This document shows, one piece after another, positions 1-7,779 of a DNA stretch of 28,781 nt. A program made the position numbers and the translations under genes. The notes beneath the pieces were generated by a model. That model was not told where the DNA came from. It did no database searches and was given only the letters and a program-made list of their open reading frames with translations. Source of the DNA: Methanoregula sp. (GTDB lineage: Archaea > Halobacteriota > Methanomicrobia > Methanomicrobiales > Methanospirillaceae); assembly GCA_022710665.1 (NCBI GenBank), contig JAKLGN010000002.1, forward strand, positions 1 to 28,781, read 5' to 3'. The first letter of the stretch is position 1. Every line of letters begins with the position of its first letter.

Positions 1-105
1 ATCAAGCGTACAGTTACCCTTCAATGTGCAATAACAGGTAACGAAGAGGACTTTTTTCAGCCCGCTTTCCTCAAGGTCGTCCGGAAACACCCCATGTCTT
101 CTCAT
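1..105 (-). CDS. Partial hypothetical protein, cut by left edge
   Basis: An open frame runs from an ATG at 105 to the window edge and gives 35 residues beginning MRRHGVFPDDLEESGLKK. I do not recognise the family. The visible part is acidic at first, then carries a hydrophobic stretch with three cysteines (Cys24, Cys26 and Cys32 of the fragment), which could be metal ligands or a redox site. A good TATA box (146-153 on the minus strand) lies at the right distance for transcription to start about 20 bases ahead of this ATG, and that is the main reason to believe the gene. A purine-rich GGGGAG directly abuts the start. The rest of the protein lies outside the window, so function cannot be given. 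Confidence 0.42.
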   Translation of the reverse strand, partial: MRRHGVFPDDLEESGLKKVLFVTCYCTLKGNCTLD

Positions 106-145
106 CTCCCCTGGTCATACGGTTCTGCCCGCAATCATCCCGGAT

Positions 146-153
146 CTTTTATA
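146..153 (-). promoter_or_regulatory. TATA box for the left-edge gene
   Basis: The minus strand reads GAGTATAAAAGATCC here, close to an ideal archaeal TATA box with a purine-rich BRE side. It is about 45 bases ahead of the ATG at 105, so the predicted transcript would carry a short leader. Confidence 0.55.
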
Positions 154-311
154 CTCAGTCCTTATCAATCGTCCCAATACTATATGAATCTATTGTAAGC
201 CCGGACATGTTCCGGCCCTGCACAGATTTCGATCCGCCCGGACTCTCAGGACGCAGGATACCGATCTTTCCACGGTGGGAATAAGAAGGGGATGTCCGGT
301 TCTTTACCGGT

Positions 312-1799
312 TCAGGCAGCAGGTCCGATCTTCCAGACCTCTCCGGTCGTCGCCGAGGGATCCGGGCCGCTCTTCGTGTTCAGGAGGACGTAGAGTTCAT
401 ACCGGTCATCCTGCCCAAACCCGCGGACGTAGGCATGGGGCCGGCCATCGCTTGTTCCGCTGTCCAGGACTTTTTGGAACGTCCACATCCTGTTATCCTG
501 CTGGTCAACCTCCTTGGCCGATGCCGGATACCTGCGGATATCATACCCTGCCGGGGGCGTTGCCGCATAGATGCTTCCGTCGCCGCTCGTAAAACCGGTG
601 CTCCACATGCCAAAGATGTATTTTCCCGAGAGCGCCGGGACATCCGTTCCCCGGTAAATGTACCCGCCAACGATCGTGTTCCCGATGTCATGGCCGGTCT
701 CGACAACCGGGCCGATGAGCGGTTCTCCCCGTGCTCCGGTGGTGGCGCAGGGTTCCGGGGGTGGTGTTCCGGCATCCTCCGGGTCGAAACAGTGCGTCCC
801 CTCCCGGATCTTCCACCCGTAGTTGCCGCCTTTTGCAAGGAAAAAGACTGATTCGAAGAGCTCCTGCCCCGCAACGCCGGTTGTCAGCGTGTGGTTCCCG
901 CCGGCATCGAAGGACAGGTATGCCGGGTTCCGGAGTCCCATTGCATAGATCTCGGGAAGGAATGCCGGATTCGTCATGAAGGGATTATCCTGCGGGATGG
1001 CGTAGGCCTTCCCGCCGGTCCCGACAGAATCGACATCGATCCGTATCACCTTTCCGAGCAGGGTAGCGGGGTCCTGCGCGTTGCCGGTCCCCGGCATATG
1101 ACCGGCACCGGTATCGTCCGCCCCGCCCCCGTCGCCGAGCGCAATATAGAGGTACCCGTCATCGGGTCCGAACAGGATCGGGCCTCCGTTATGGTTCATC
1201 TGGGGCTTGTCGATCGCAAGGAGGATCTTTTCGGAGGCGGGATCGACCCTGTCGGGGTTGCCGGCCATCACCCGGAACTCGGAGAGCCGGTTGGTGCAGC
1301 TCCATCCGGCAGGTGCCCCCTGCCGGAGCGGCGCGGCATAGTGGACAAAGACGCGGCCGTTGCTCGTTGAGTCGGGGTGGAATGCGATCGCATAGAGCCC
1401 GCGTTCATCGTACTGGGGACTCAGGGCGATCATCCTGTCGCGGAGGTCGAGGAACGGCTCGGGATAAACGGTCCCGTTCGCCCCGATGATCCGGACCGTG
1501 CCGATCTGGTCCGCAACAAAGAGCCGCCCGCTCCCGTCCGTTGCGATCATCATCGGGGCGGTGAAGGTGCCGGCGATCTTTGTGAGCCTGACCGGGATCG
1601 ATTCCGGTTCCAGGACAGTAACCGAGGTGCCGTTCCGGAACTGCGCCGCTTGGGCAGAGTACCGGTTGGTGAGGTCGGTAGTCGCGGGGGAAGGCGTCAT
1701 CGTGGCTGGCGGGGGGGTGCCATCCATGGGGGAACCGGTGCATCCTGCCAGTACGGGAAGGAGGAAGAGAACGATGAGGAGAACGACAGGGGAGCGCAT
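312..1799 (-). CDS. PQQ-dependent sugar dehydrogenase-like lipoprotein
   Basis: The 495-residue product belongs to the soluble glucose/sorbosone dehydrogenase family, six-bladed beta-propellers that oxidise sugars with PQQ. A lipoprotein signal peptide ends in the lipobox VLAGC (Cys20), followed by a Thr/Pro-rich linker to about residue 45, so the enzyme should be anchored outside the cell membrane. Family landmarks are AFHPDS with His141 (the position of the catalytic base), NHNGGPILFGPDDGYLYIALGDGG (around 202-225, metal and cofactor region) and GLRNPAYLSFD. Length fits the family. It stands alone; a minus-strand TATA-like element at 1822-1828 predicts an almost leaderless mRNA, and no Shine-Dalgarno site precedes the ATG. 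Methanogens are not known to make PQQ, so the true cofactor or substrate is open; some homologues may not be dehydrogenases. Confidence 0.9.
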   Translation of the reverse strand: MRSPVVLLIVLFLLPVLAGCTGSPMDGTPPPATMTPSPATTDLTNRYSAQAAQFRNGTSVTVLEPESIPVRLTKIAGTFTAPMMIATDGSGRLFVADQIGTVRIIGANGTVYPEPFLDLRDRMIALSPQYDERGLYAIAFHPDSTSNGRVFVHYAAPLRQGAPAGWSCTNRLSEFRVMAGNPDRVDPASEKILLAIDKPQMNHNGGPILFGPDDGYLYIALGDGGGADDTGAGHMPGTGNAQDPATLLGKVIRIDVDSVGTGGKAYAIPQDNPFMTNPAFLPEIYAMGLRNPAYLSFDAGGNHTLTTGVAGQELFESVFFLAKGGNYGWKIREGTHCFDPEDAGTPPPEPCATTGARGEPLIGPVVETGHDIGNTIVGGYIYRGTDVPALSGKYIFGMWSTGFTSGDGSIYAATPPAGYDIRRYPASAKEVDQQDNRMWTFQKVLDSGTSDGRPHAYVRGFGQDDRYELYVLLNTKSGPDPSATTGEVWKIGPAA

Positions 1800-1821
1800 G
1801 AGGGGGAGATGGATTGCCGGG

Positions 1822-1828
1822 ATATTAA
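1822..1828 (-). promoter_or_regulatory. TATA-like element for the sugar dehydrogenase gene
   Basis: The minus strand reads CACTTAATATCCC, with its centre about 26 bases ahead of the ATG at 1799. Transcription would then begin within a few bases of the start codon, consistent with the missing Shine-Dalgarno sequence. Confidence 0.4.
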
Positions 1829-1980
1829 GTGCACACTTCCTGACAGTGCCATCGTTACGGATCCCCGCCAGGAAGACCTCCCCTGATGCGGTGCCCCCGC
1901 TGAGTCTTTTGTTCAGGAGAGATCCCGAAATTTCCCCTGCTCCGGGGCATTGTCTCCCTCCGACGGGTCATTTTTCATCA

Positions 1981-2014
1981 GGGGGGTGTTGGGCAACACT
2001 CCCCCCGCGGGGGG
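1981..2014 (-). terminator. GC-rich stem-loop with two alternative pairings
   Basis: GGGGGGTGTT (1981-1990) can pair with AACA and CCCCCC (1995-2006) across a short loop with a two-base bulge, and the same CCCCCC can instead pair with GGGGGG (2009-2014). It lies downstream of the minus-strand gene ending at 2328 and upstream of the sugar dehydrogenase. The rest of 1800-2327 shows no convincing gene. Confidence 0.35.
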
Positions 2015-2327
2015 TATCTCCGAGGAAGAACGGGGACAGGAAAATTCCGGATCCGGCATTGTGGCGGGAGGAATTTTTTTTAAAACACTGCAGGCCCAAC
2101 GGTTTTGAGAACGAAAAGAGATGACGCCAGCGGTGATCCGGGGATCTTCCGGAGTACGCTTCCTTGAACAAACCGCGGAGGATTTCCGTTCTGAAAATCT
2201 TTCATCCGTGATTATTGCCAGGAGACCCTCCGGTTTTTTACGACCGGGTCGGTCCCGAAAATGTTTGGATTTTTTCCGGATCAGCAGCTCATGCAGGGAC
2301 CCGGTTACCATAACAAGGGCTTCGGAA

Positions 2328-2636
2328 TTATCGCATGCGGGATACGAGTCCCGTTCCCCCGGTCTCGTCAAAGGAGAGCTCCCCTTTCCGGCTTGCCTCG
2401 TGCAGGTACCTGCGGAATTCGGTCTCCGGTATGACACTTGTTTTTGCCATCAGGTCGGTGATCCGGAACGACTCGTTTGCTGCAAGCATCTCCCTCACTC
2501 TTCCCTGGATCTCGGGAACATGGTCCCGGTAATGGGGCTGGATCACCCGCCAGAGTGCCATGGTCAATGCCGATCTCTTCCCGTCCGCTTCTGTTTCGTC
2601 GATGATACCCTTTTCTCTCATGGTTGTTCCCTTCAC
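2328..2636 (-). CDS. Small winged-helix-like protein, second gene of mini-operon
   Basis: The product is 102 residues from a GTG at 2636, or 97 from the internal ATG at 2621. The middle and C-terminal part (about 55-95) has the helix-helix-strand layout of a winged-helix domain: FRITDLMAKTSVIPETEF followed by RRYLHEASRKGELSFDE. I do not recognise a named family, and a DNA-binding role is inferred only from this pattern. The GTG overlaps the TGA of the preceding small gene in a GTGA junction, so the two are translationally coupled and almost certainly function together. The pairing with a ribbon-helix-helix-like protein resembles toxin-antitoxin or paired-regulator modules, but no toxin catalytic motif is visible. 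Confidence 0.62.
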   Translation of the reverse strand: MKGTTMREKGIIDETEADGKRSALTMALWRVIQPHYRDHVPEIQGRVREMLAANESFRITDLMAKTSVIPETEFRRYLHEASRKGELSFDETGGTGLVSRMR

Positions 2637-2770
2637 TTTTTCTGTCGGTGTTCTTCGTAGAAGTCCAGGAGCCGGACGATGATCGAGTCGAAGGTATCGT
2701 CCATGTTGGTACTGAACTTCCGGAGCCGGTCGCGCGTTGCAGTGTCTATCTTCAGTGTTGCTTTAGGCAC
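2633..2770 (-). CDS. 45-residue ribbon-helix-helix-like protein
   Basis: A GTG start at 2770 gives a 45-residue protein starting VPKATLKIDTATRDRLRKFS. The pattern is a short beta strand (ATLKID), a helix (TATRDRLRKFS), then a second helix (TFDSIIVRLLDFYEEH), which matches ribbon-helix-helix antitoxins and repressors and the small archaeal proteins related to them. It overlaps the downstream 102-residue gene by two bases. A TTAGGTA/TACCTAA inverted repeat lies 13-39 bases upstream of its start and could be its own operator. I infer a DNA-binding dimer that controls its own operon; the family call rests on length and pattern only. Confidence 0.6.
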   Translation of the reverse strand: MPKATLKIDTATRDRLRKFSTNMDDTFDSIIVRLLDFYEEHRQKK

Positions 2771-2782
2771 GATTATCCCTTG

Positions 2783-2809
2783 TTAGGTAGTTCTCCCTAT
2801 CTTACCTAA
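2783..2809. promoter_or_regulatory. Inverted-repeat operator candidate TTAGGTA-N13-TACCTAA
   Basis: Perfect 7-bp arms TTAGGTA (2783-2789) and TACCTAA (2803-2809) are 20 bp apart centre to centre, about two helical turns, so both face the same side of the DNA. The site is between a minus-strand TATA box (2841-2849) and the GTG of the ribbon-helix-helix-like gene, a position suited to repression. Confidence 0.45.
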
Positions 2810-2840
2810 TAAGTAAGGGATGATAGATTCATTTAGGATG

Positions 2841-2849
2841 ATATAAACC
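2841..2849 (-). promoter_or_regulatory. TATA box upstream of the mini-operon
   Basis: The minus strand reads GGTTTATATCATCC. The same AT block reads GATATAAACC on the plus strand, so it could also serve the DUF2284 gene about 200 bases to the right. Which direction it drives cannot be settled from sequence. Confidence 0.4.
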
Positions 2850-2951
2850 TTCTGATTAATGTTTAGGCAGCAAGCCTCATGGCGGATACCGGACAGGGTG
2901 ACGGTGAAATGGAATCCCCGGGAGGTCTCAGCGCGATCCGGAATGGCAATC

Positions 2952-3011
2952 GGGAGATGGGGAAATTGGGAGATGGGGAAATTGGGAGATGGGGATATCG
3001 ATGGGGATATT
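2952..3011. repeat. Tandem 16-bp repeat, about 3.7 copies
   Basis: The unit GGGAGATGGGGAAATT occurs exactly at 2952-2967 and 2968-2983, then with two changes at 2984-2999, then as a decayed partial copy to 3011. It lies 33 bases ahead of the chosen start of the DUF2284 gene, in the presumed 5' leader. The strand asymmetry (G-rich on plus, C-rich on minus) is strong. Confidence 0.85.
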
Positions 3012-3043
3012 GTATCGGAGAGCGTATACGAACGCAGAGTATT

Positions 3044-3691
3044 ATGGCGGGTATGAGGAACACAAAACAGGATTACAGGAAGTATGCATTCCTCGTTGAC
3101 AAGGCAAAAGAACTCGGCGCTGCCGGTGCGAAGGTGATCCCGGCATCGGATATCGTTGTCGAGAACCGCGTGCCCATGAAGTGCAGGACCGGCTGTATCG
3201 GGTACGGGAAGAAGCTGACCTGCCCGCCGCATGTCCCGGCACCGGACGAGTTCCGGAAGATCCTGTCCGAGTACCGGTACGCCCTGCTCGTGAAGTTCAT
3301 CTCCCCTGCCCGGGCAGATCCCGAAGTCATCTGTTCGATCTACCGGTACTGGCTGGACCCGGAAGCTCCTGCCGACCGGAAGGAACAGGCAACGCAGTTC
3401 TGGAAGGACCACTTCAGCGGAACCGGCGCGTTCGCTCCCCTGATGCTGGAACTCGAACGGGCCGCGTTCAATGCCGGCAACCCGTTCGCGCTCGCGTTCG
3501 TCAACGGCTCGTGCCGTCTGTGCGAGACCTGTAACGTGAAGGCCGGTATCTGTCTCCATCCCACCCAGGCCCGGATACCCGAGCACGCGGTCGGGGTGAA
3601 CATGGTAAAGACCGCGGAGAAGGCGGGGATGCCGATCCGGTTCCCGGTGCAGGGCCACCCTGAGCTCATGGCGCTCCTTCTTATCGACTGA
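3044..3691 (+). CDS. DUF2284 predicted metal-binding protein
   Basis: The 215-residue product is a DUF2284 protein, a family of small cysteine-rich proteins common in methanogens and anaerobes and predicted to bind metal or an Fe-S cluster. Two cysteine groups are visible: CRTGCIGYGKKLTCPPHVP near the N-terminus and CRLCETCNVKAGICLHP near residue 160. The biochemical role is unknown. The frame is open further upstream to 2879, but that extension runs through the 16-bp tandem repeat and reads as low-complexity, so I place the start at ATG 3044; ATG 3053 is also possible and neither has a clear Shine-Dalgarno site. The MBL-fold gene follows after 28 bases and is probably co-transcribed. Confidence 0.85.
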   Translation: MAGMRNTKQDYRKYAFLVDKAKELGAAGAKVIPASDIVVENRVPMKCRTGCIGYGKKLTCPPHVPAPDEFRKILSEYRYALLVKFISPARADPEVICSIYRYWLDPEAPADRKEQATQFWKDHFSGTGAFAPLMLELERAAFNAGNPFALAFVNGSCRLCETCNVKAGICLHPTQARIPEHAVGVNMVKTAEKAGMPIRFPVQGHPELMALLLID

Positions 3692-3719
3692 GCGCGATGG
3701 AACCTCTTATGGTGCAGTC

Positions 3720-4655
3720 ATGACCGAAAAGCCGCCAAAGCCGGTTGACCGTACCGAGATCACGGTCCTCGTTGACAACTACACGGACATCCTGATCAAC
3801 ACCTCCTTAACGCCCGTTGACCGCCGGCTGCCCTACAACCCGGCCCGCCGGATCCTGGCCGAGCACGGCCTCTCCTGTCTCGTCAGGGTATTCTCCGGGA
3901 AAAAGGAGCACACGGTCCTGCTGGATGCCGGGCTCTCTTCCGAATGCCTGCCCTGGAACGCCAGCCAGATGGGGATCTCCCTTGCCGGGATTGAAGCGGT
4001 CGTCCTGAGCCACGGCCACTACGACCACATCGGCGCACTCGAAAACGTTGCTGCGGGCGCAGGGCGGCAGATTCCGATCATCGCCCACCCGGATGCCGTT
4101 CTCCGCCGGCGCCTGAATATCCCCGGCCACGGCACATTCGATCAGCCCACGGCGGATGCGGTCGCGCTGAAGAGGGCGGGGTACGATGTCCGGCTGCGCA
4201 GCGATCCCTCGACCCTCGCCGCCGGCCACCTGCTCGTCACCGGGGAGGTGGAGCGGACAACGCCGTTCGAGAAGGGGATGCCCGGCGCGGAGATAGAGCG
4301 GGACGGGACACGGGTTCCTGATCCCATCCGCGACGATCAGGCGCTGGTGATCACCGTAAAGGGCAAGGGCCTTGTGGTGCTGAGCGGCTGCGCCCATGCC
4401 GGGATCATCAACACGGTGGAGTATGCGAGAAAGATCACCGGTGTTGACAAAATCCACGCAGTCCTCGGCGGATTTCACCTTTCCGGGAAGACGTTTGAAC
4501 CGGTCGTTCCACCGACTATCGATTCCATGAGACGGATCAATCCGGAGTACCTTGTCCCGATGCACTGCACCGGCTGGAAAACGATCAACCGGATCATGAC
4601 CGCGATGCCGGAGAAGTGCATCCTGAATACTGTCGGGACAACCTACGTCTTCTGA
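3720..4655 (+). CDS. MBL-fold metallo-hydrolase, DHPS-like
   Basis: The 311-residue product is a metallo-beta-lactamase-fold protein of the group annotated as 7,8-dihydropterin-6-yl-methyl-4-(beta-D-ribofuranosyl)aminobenzene 5'-phosphate synthase, named for an enzyme of methanopterin synthesis. The metal-binding motif SHGHYDHIGAL gives His98, His100, Asp102 and His103. Further ligands are expected in LSGCAHAGIIN (about 225) and LGGFHLS (about 250). It has no signal peptide and should be cytosolic. The start is the first ATG after the DUF2284 gene, 28 bases downstream, with GGTG just ahead. Members of this group are often over-annotated, so a role in methanopterin synthesis is a possibility rather than a conclusion. 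Confidence 0.88.
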   Translation: MTEKPPKPVDRTEITVLVDNYTDILINTSLTPVDRRLPYNPARRILAEHGLSCLVRVFSGKKEHTVLLDAGLSSECLPWNASQMGISLAGIEAVVLSHGHYDHIGALENVAAGAGRQIPIIAHPDAVLRRRLNIPGHGTFDQPTADAVALKRAGYDVRLRSDPSTLAAGHLLVTGEVERTTPFEKGMPGAEIERDGTRVPDPIRDDQALVITVKGKGLVVLSGCAHAGIINTVEYARKITGVDKIHAVLGGFHLSGKTFEPVVPPTIDSMRRINPEYLVPMHCTGWKTINRIMTAMPEKCILNTVGTTYVF

Positions 4656-5017
4656 AAAGAAACGATGCGGACAATCGTCTGTCACTGCGCCGGAAAAAAC
4701 CAGCATTTTTTTAGAACCATTTGCCCGGTCCGGTTTGCCTGAAGCTTTCCGGGCAGCGGTATTTTTTTTCGACCGTAATCCGACGTGTTCAGGGCGTTGC
4801 CAGGAATGCAGGAAAAAAGGCCGTCAGTGGGTGGCGCATAATGGCGGGTCGCGGAACTCGTCCCGCAGTACCGCTTCAGGTGCCAGCAACGGGTGCCCGG
4901 GGCGTGGAAATATCCGGAAGAATACGGGAACGCAGTTCCCGCGAACAAGAAAGAACATACCCGAGTTTCGGGAAAGAGCCCGGAATGCCTGGGCCGCACG
5001 GTGGATCGGGATTCAGG
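4656..5017. other. Intergenic stretch without a convincing gene
   Basis: Frames on both strands here read as low-quality translations without recognisable motifs or ribosome sites. A perfect 7-bp stem-loop, CGGGAAC-GCA-GTTCCCG, is at 4925-4941 and could be a terminator. Nothing else stands out. Confidence 0.5.
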
Positions 5018-5134
5018 TTATTCAGGAGAATACAGGGAGTTTTTCCGGTGAAGATAATCCCAGATCATCACGTATCCGGCAAAGCCGATGACAAACCCGA
5101 CTGCAAGGTTCAGGATTTCAACGATCATGTCCAT
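5018..5134 (-). CDS. Tiny single-pass membrane protein, 38 residues
   Basis: A short frame from ATG 5134 (or ATG 5128) encodes 38 residues. Residues 4-24 form a clean hydrophobic helix (IVEILNLAVGFVIGFAGYVMI), followed by the charged tail WDYLHRKNSLYSPE, giving a typical small membrane protein. No family is recognised. The frame is open further upstream, but that extension is hydrophilic and less protein-like. There is no good Shine-Dalgarno site. It stands alone in a gene-poor stretch; the evidence is the composition of the helix only, so it could be spurious. Confidence 0.4.
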   Translation of the reverse strand: MDMIVEILNLAVGFVIGFAGYVMIWDYLHRKNSLYSPE

Positions 5135-5841
5135 ACAAACACTACTCGGATCCCGTTGCAGATAAGTGCTTGTTTTAGTCTTGCAAGTTCGCATTGCATA
5201 GAGGTCCCTGACGGATTTCTCTGAAATATTTTTGGGAAAACAATCCAAAACTGACGATCATTTCGCTCATGTTCCTGGAAGATCGTTGTGGGAATCCACT
5301 ATGCAAGGCAGACCACGGGAACAGCCCGGCACCGGTCCGGCCTTTGGGCGGGACGACGATCAGTCACCGTCAGCTGCCGGCAGATACTCCGGTTTTTCAC
5401 CAACCCTGATACTTCAGCATAAAATTTCAGTGCATTTGTCGTGTCGTCCGTACCTACGCTGGTGATGAAAAATCTCATGCCGGTGTCGCGTCCCCGATCT
5501 TCCTGACAATCCCGCATGAACGCGACCAGGTCCGTACAAGAGCGGGACGCGTTCCGTTCCCGTCGACAACGACTTCGCTGTCTTCCTGCAGCCCCCGCCT
5601 TCACGCCCTCCAAAAACCATCATACCGGATTGAATTCAGCTACCTCCCTTTCGTCACGACCGCCGCGGCGAGCGTCCAGGGACCGGAGGAGACCGGGGCG
5701 ACCGATCTTGGCGGTCATGGGTCGGAAAAAAGCGGGGGTGGGATCGCTTCCCCCAAACCTGCGGGCCATATTTTTGCACGTCATTTTTGGTCAATTTCAA
5801 AATGAAAAAGAATAATTTGTCAGTGGATGATGGAAACTGCC
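5135..5841. other. Gene-poor 0.7-kb stretch, possibly decayed
   Basis: No frame here has convincing coding character. On the minus strand between about 5290 and 5620 short protein-like pieces appear in different frames (for example MRFFITSVGTDDTTNALKFY), which would fit a decayed gene, but I cannot name a parent. Near 5790-5840 the sequence becomes AT-richer, probably the promoter of the lipoprotein gene at 5842. Confidence 0.4.
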
Positions 5842-6618
5842 ATGGATCAAAAATATATTCCTCTTTTGATCGGGTTGCTGATCGGCGGGATTATTGCCGG
5901 TGGATGCACATCCCCGGCGACCCCGGCTGCCGGTACAACTCCTTCCCTGACGACAGAACCTGCCTCTTCGATAACCACCACGCCTGTACCCGCAGGAGAA
6001 CCTTCTGCTCCCCCCGCAACCGCAACTGCCGGGACGACGGTCCCTCCTGCCACGACGACGATCCCTGCAACAAGTGCGGTCCCGACCATCGCGACCCCGG
6101 CATTCCAGGAGACAAAAGCAGCGGTGGCATCCGATCCCTATGTTGAAAAATTCACGTTAACGAAAGAAGATTACGGGATCTCCGATTGCATCATGAGCCA
6201 GGCGTTTCCGGAGATAACCAGGGATCCGGACTACGGGATCAGCTCTGCCCGCCCGAAACTCGTCGGGATACCCGACGAGAAATTCGCGATATTTTATGAC
6301 GTCTATACGAGCGGCAAGAGCTCGGGCTTTTATATTATCAGTTTCACCAGGTGCCAGGAGATCCCGGAATCCGAAGCCACGACCTGGGATTTCGCCCATA
6401 TCGAGGCAAAACTGATCCCCCGGAATGCAAAAACGAGCGATTATTCCATCATTATTACGCTCTCGGCAAACGGAAAGGATATCTCACAACTGATCCAGAA
6501 CGAAACGCTGACCCTGGAACGGCGGGTCATCATTGACACCTGGGTCCCGATCAAAAGGACCCAGATCGACCGGCTCGGCAACCCGTCCATCAATTTCAAC
6601 CGGTTAACCAATCTTTAA
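5842..6618 (+). CDS. Hypothetical lipoprotein with Thr/Pro/Ala-rich stalk
   Basis: The 258-residue product starts with a signal peptide and lipobox IAGGC (Cys22), then a low-complexity linker rich in Thr, Ser, Pro and Ala to about residue 90, then a globular domain of about 165 residues that I do not recognise. The domain contains two cysteines, one near ISDCIMSQAFPEI and one in SFTRCQEIPES, that might form a disulfide outside the cell. This architecture is common for surface lipoproteins in Methanomicrobiales. The start at 5842 places two or three residues before the hydrophobic core; in-frame ATGs at 5827 and 5830 are alternatives. The gene stands alone. Confidence 0.82.
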   Translation: MDQKYIPLLIGLLIGGIIAGGCTSPATPAAGTTPSLTTEPASSITTTPVPAGEPSAPPATATAGTTVPPATTTIPATSAVPTIATPAFQETKAAVASDPYVEKFTLTKEDYGISDCIMSQAFPEITRDPDYGISSARPKLVGIPDEKFAIFYDVYTSGKSSGFYIISFTRCQEIPESEATTWDFAHIEAKLIPRNAKTSDYSIIITLSANGKDISQLIQNETLTLERRVIIDTWVPIKRTQIDRLGNPSINFNRLTNL

Positions 6619-6760
6619 TTGTCCGGGATCCGGGGATATCTGCCTCCGGATATCTCCTCCGTTTCCCGGTTTCCGCTTTTTTCCTCTCATCAGGGTGCCC
6701 TGCTGCAATCGGGGAAACAAAACGCAACCGTTAACGTTCCGGCGCCCGGAATACCGGTCT

Positions 6761-7096
6761 ATGCCAGAAAAACGGATGTACGTCTGTTCGCTCGAGGCGG
6801 CGATGGACGTGATCGGCGGGAAATGGAAACCGCATATCCTCTGGAAGATCAAGGATGCCCCGCTCCGTTTTACGGCAATCCAGGAGAAACTTCCGGCGAT
6901 CTCCCAGAAGATGCTTACCCGGCAGCTCCGGGCCCTTGAGGCAGATCGCCTCATCTCCCGCACGGAATATCCCAACATGCCCCCCCGCGTCGAGTATGCC
7001 CTGACAGAGCGGGGGCAGACCGTCATCCCGATCCTTTCCTCCCTGAAAGACTGGGCGGATGAGGAGCTGGGAGACCAGATTAACGAGAGCCACTGA
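6761..7096 (+). CDS. HxlR-family transcriptional regulator
   Basis: The 111-residue product is a winged-helix regulator of the HxlR/DUF24 family. It shows the family landmarks: a cysteine near the N-terminus (Cys9, the position used for redox or electrophile sensing in some members), GGKWKPHILWKI, LRFTAIQEKLPAISQKMLTRQLRALE (recognition helix) and RVEYALTERG (wing). The frame is open upstream to 6695, but homologues start near the ATG at 6761, which is the start chosen. An 8-bp palindrome CGTTAACG at 6729-6736 lies 25 bases ahead and could be its operator. Its target is unknown; neighbours are a lipoprotein gene 142 bases upstream and a convergent VOC gene. Confidence 0.9.
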   Translation: MPEKRMYVCSLEAAMDVIGGKWKPHILWKIKDAPLRFTAIQEKLPAISQKMLTRQLRALEADRLISRTEYPNMPPRVEYALTERGQTVIPILSSLKDWADEELGDQINESH

Positions 7097-7240
7097 CCCG
7101 GCATGTTCCCCTGACCGGGGTTCGGGCGGTCGCGGGTGGGCCGGCGCGGGTTTTTCGTAAGCAGGGGCGATGGAACTCGCGTGAGGGGCAGGGGACCGGG
7201 GCGGAGATTTGGATCGTGATTCAGCAAAAAAAGGATCAGG

Positions 7241-7735
7241 TTATCCTTCGTACGCTTTTTTCAGTGCGCTGATGTCAAATTTTTTCATTTGGAGGAATGC
7301 CGCCGTTACCCGTTCCACCTTCGCCGGGTCCGGGTCGGTGGTCATCGATTCAAGAATTGACGGGACGATCTGCCAGCTGATGCCATACTTGTCAACCAGC
7401 CAGCCGCACTGCTCGGCTTCCTTGACAAACGACAGTATACTCCAGTAATAATCGATCTCTTTTTGGGTATCGCACAGGACCATGAAGGAGACGGCAGGGC
7501 TCAGTTTAAATACGGGCCCCCCGTTAAGGAGAACAAACTCCTGCCCCTCCAGCGTGAATCTGACGGTAAGAACCGATCCCTGTTTCTGACCGGAGACCTC
7601 TTCCGAGGCTTTGGGGTAGTAGGAGGTTTTGAGAATTTTTGCATTCCTGAATACAGAGACATAAAACCGAGCAGCCTTATCGGCGTCTTTTTCCAGCCAT
7701 ATGCAGGGAACGATCTTCTGGGATAGTGTTACCAT
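7241..7735 (-). CDS. VOC-superfamily protein (PhnB/glyoxalase-like)
   Basis: The 164-residue product belongs to the PhnB-like branch of the vicinal oxygen chelate fold, often mislabelled 3-demethylubiquinone methyltransferase. Typical segments are IVPCIWLEKDADKAARFYVSVF at the start, GQEFVLLNGGP in the middle, and WLVDKYGISWQIVPSIL and AFLQMKKFDISALKKAY at the end. The substrate is unknown. The start is supported by GGTGA a few bases ahead of the ATG and by a TATA box at 7772-7779. It converges with the HxlR gene and is divergent from the aldo/keto reductase. Confidence 0.9.
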   Translation of the reverse strand: MVTLSQKIVPCIWLEKDADKAARFYVSVFRNAKILKTSYYPKASEEVSGQKQGSVLTVRFTLEGQEFVLLNGGPVFKLSPAVSFMVLCDTQKEIDYYWSILSFVKEAEQCGWLVDKYGISWQIVPSILESMTTDPDPAKVERVTAAFLQMKKFDISALKKAYEG

Positions 7736-7771
7736 ATTCTTTCACCCTGACTCACCCTTATCCGGCAGGAG

Positions 7772-7779
7772 ATATTTAA
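7772..7779 (-). promoter_or_regulatory. TATA box for the VOC gene
   Basis: The minus strand reads CCTTAAATATCTCC, about 40 bases ahead of the ATG at 7735, which is a typical archaeal spacing with a short leader holding the GGTGA ribosome site. Confidence 0.5.

Noticed and set aside
2121..2660. 179-codon plus-strand frame
   Set aside because: It is antisense to the coupled two-gene operon and has no domain; the minus-strand genes have a better start junction and operator.
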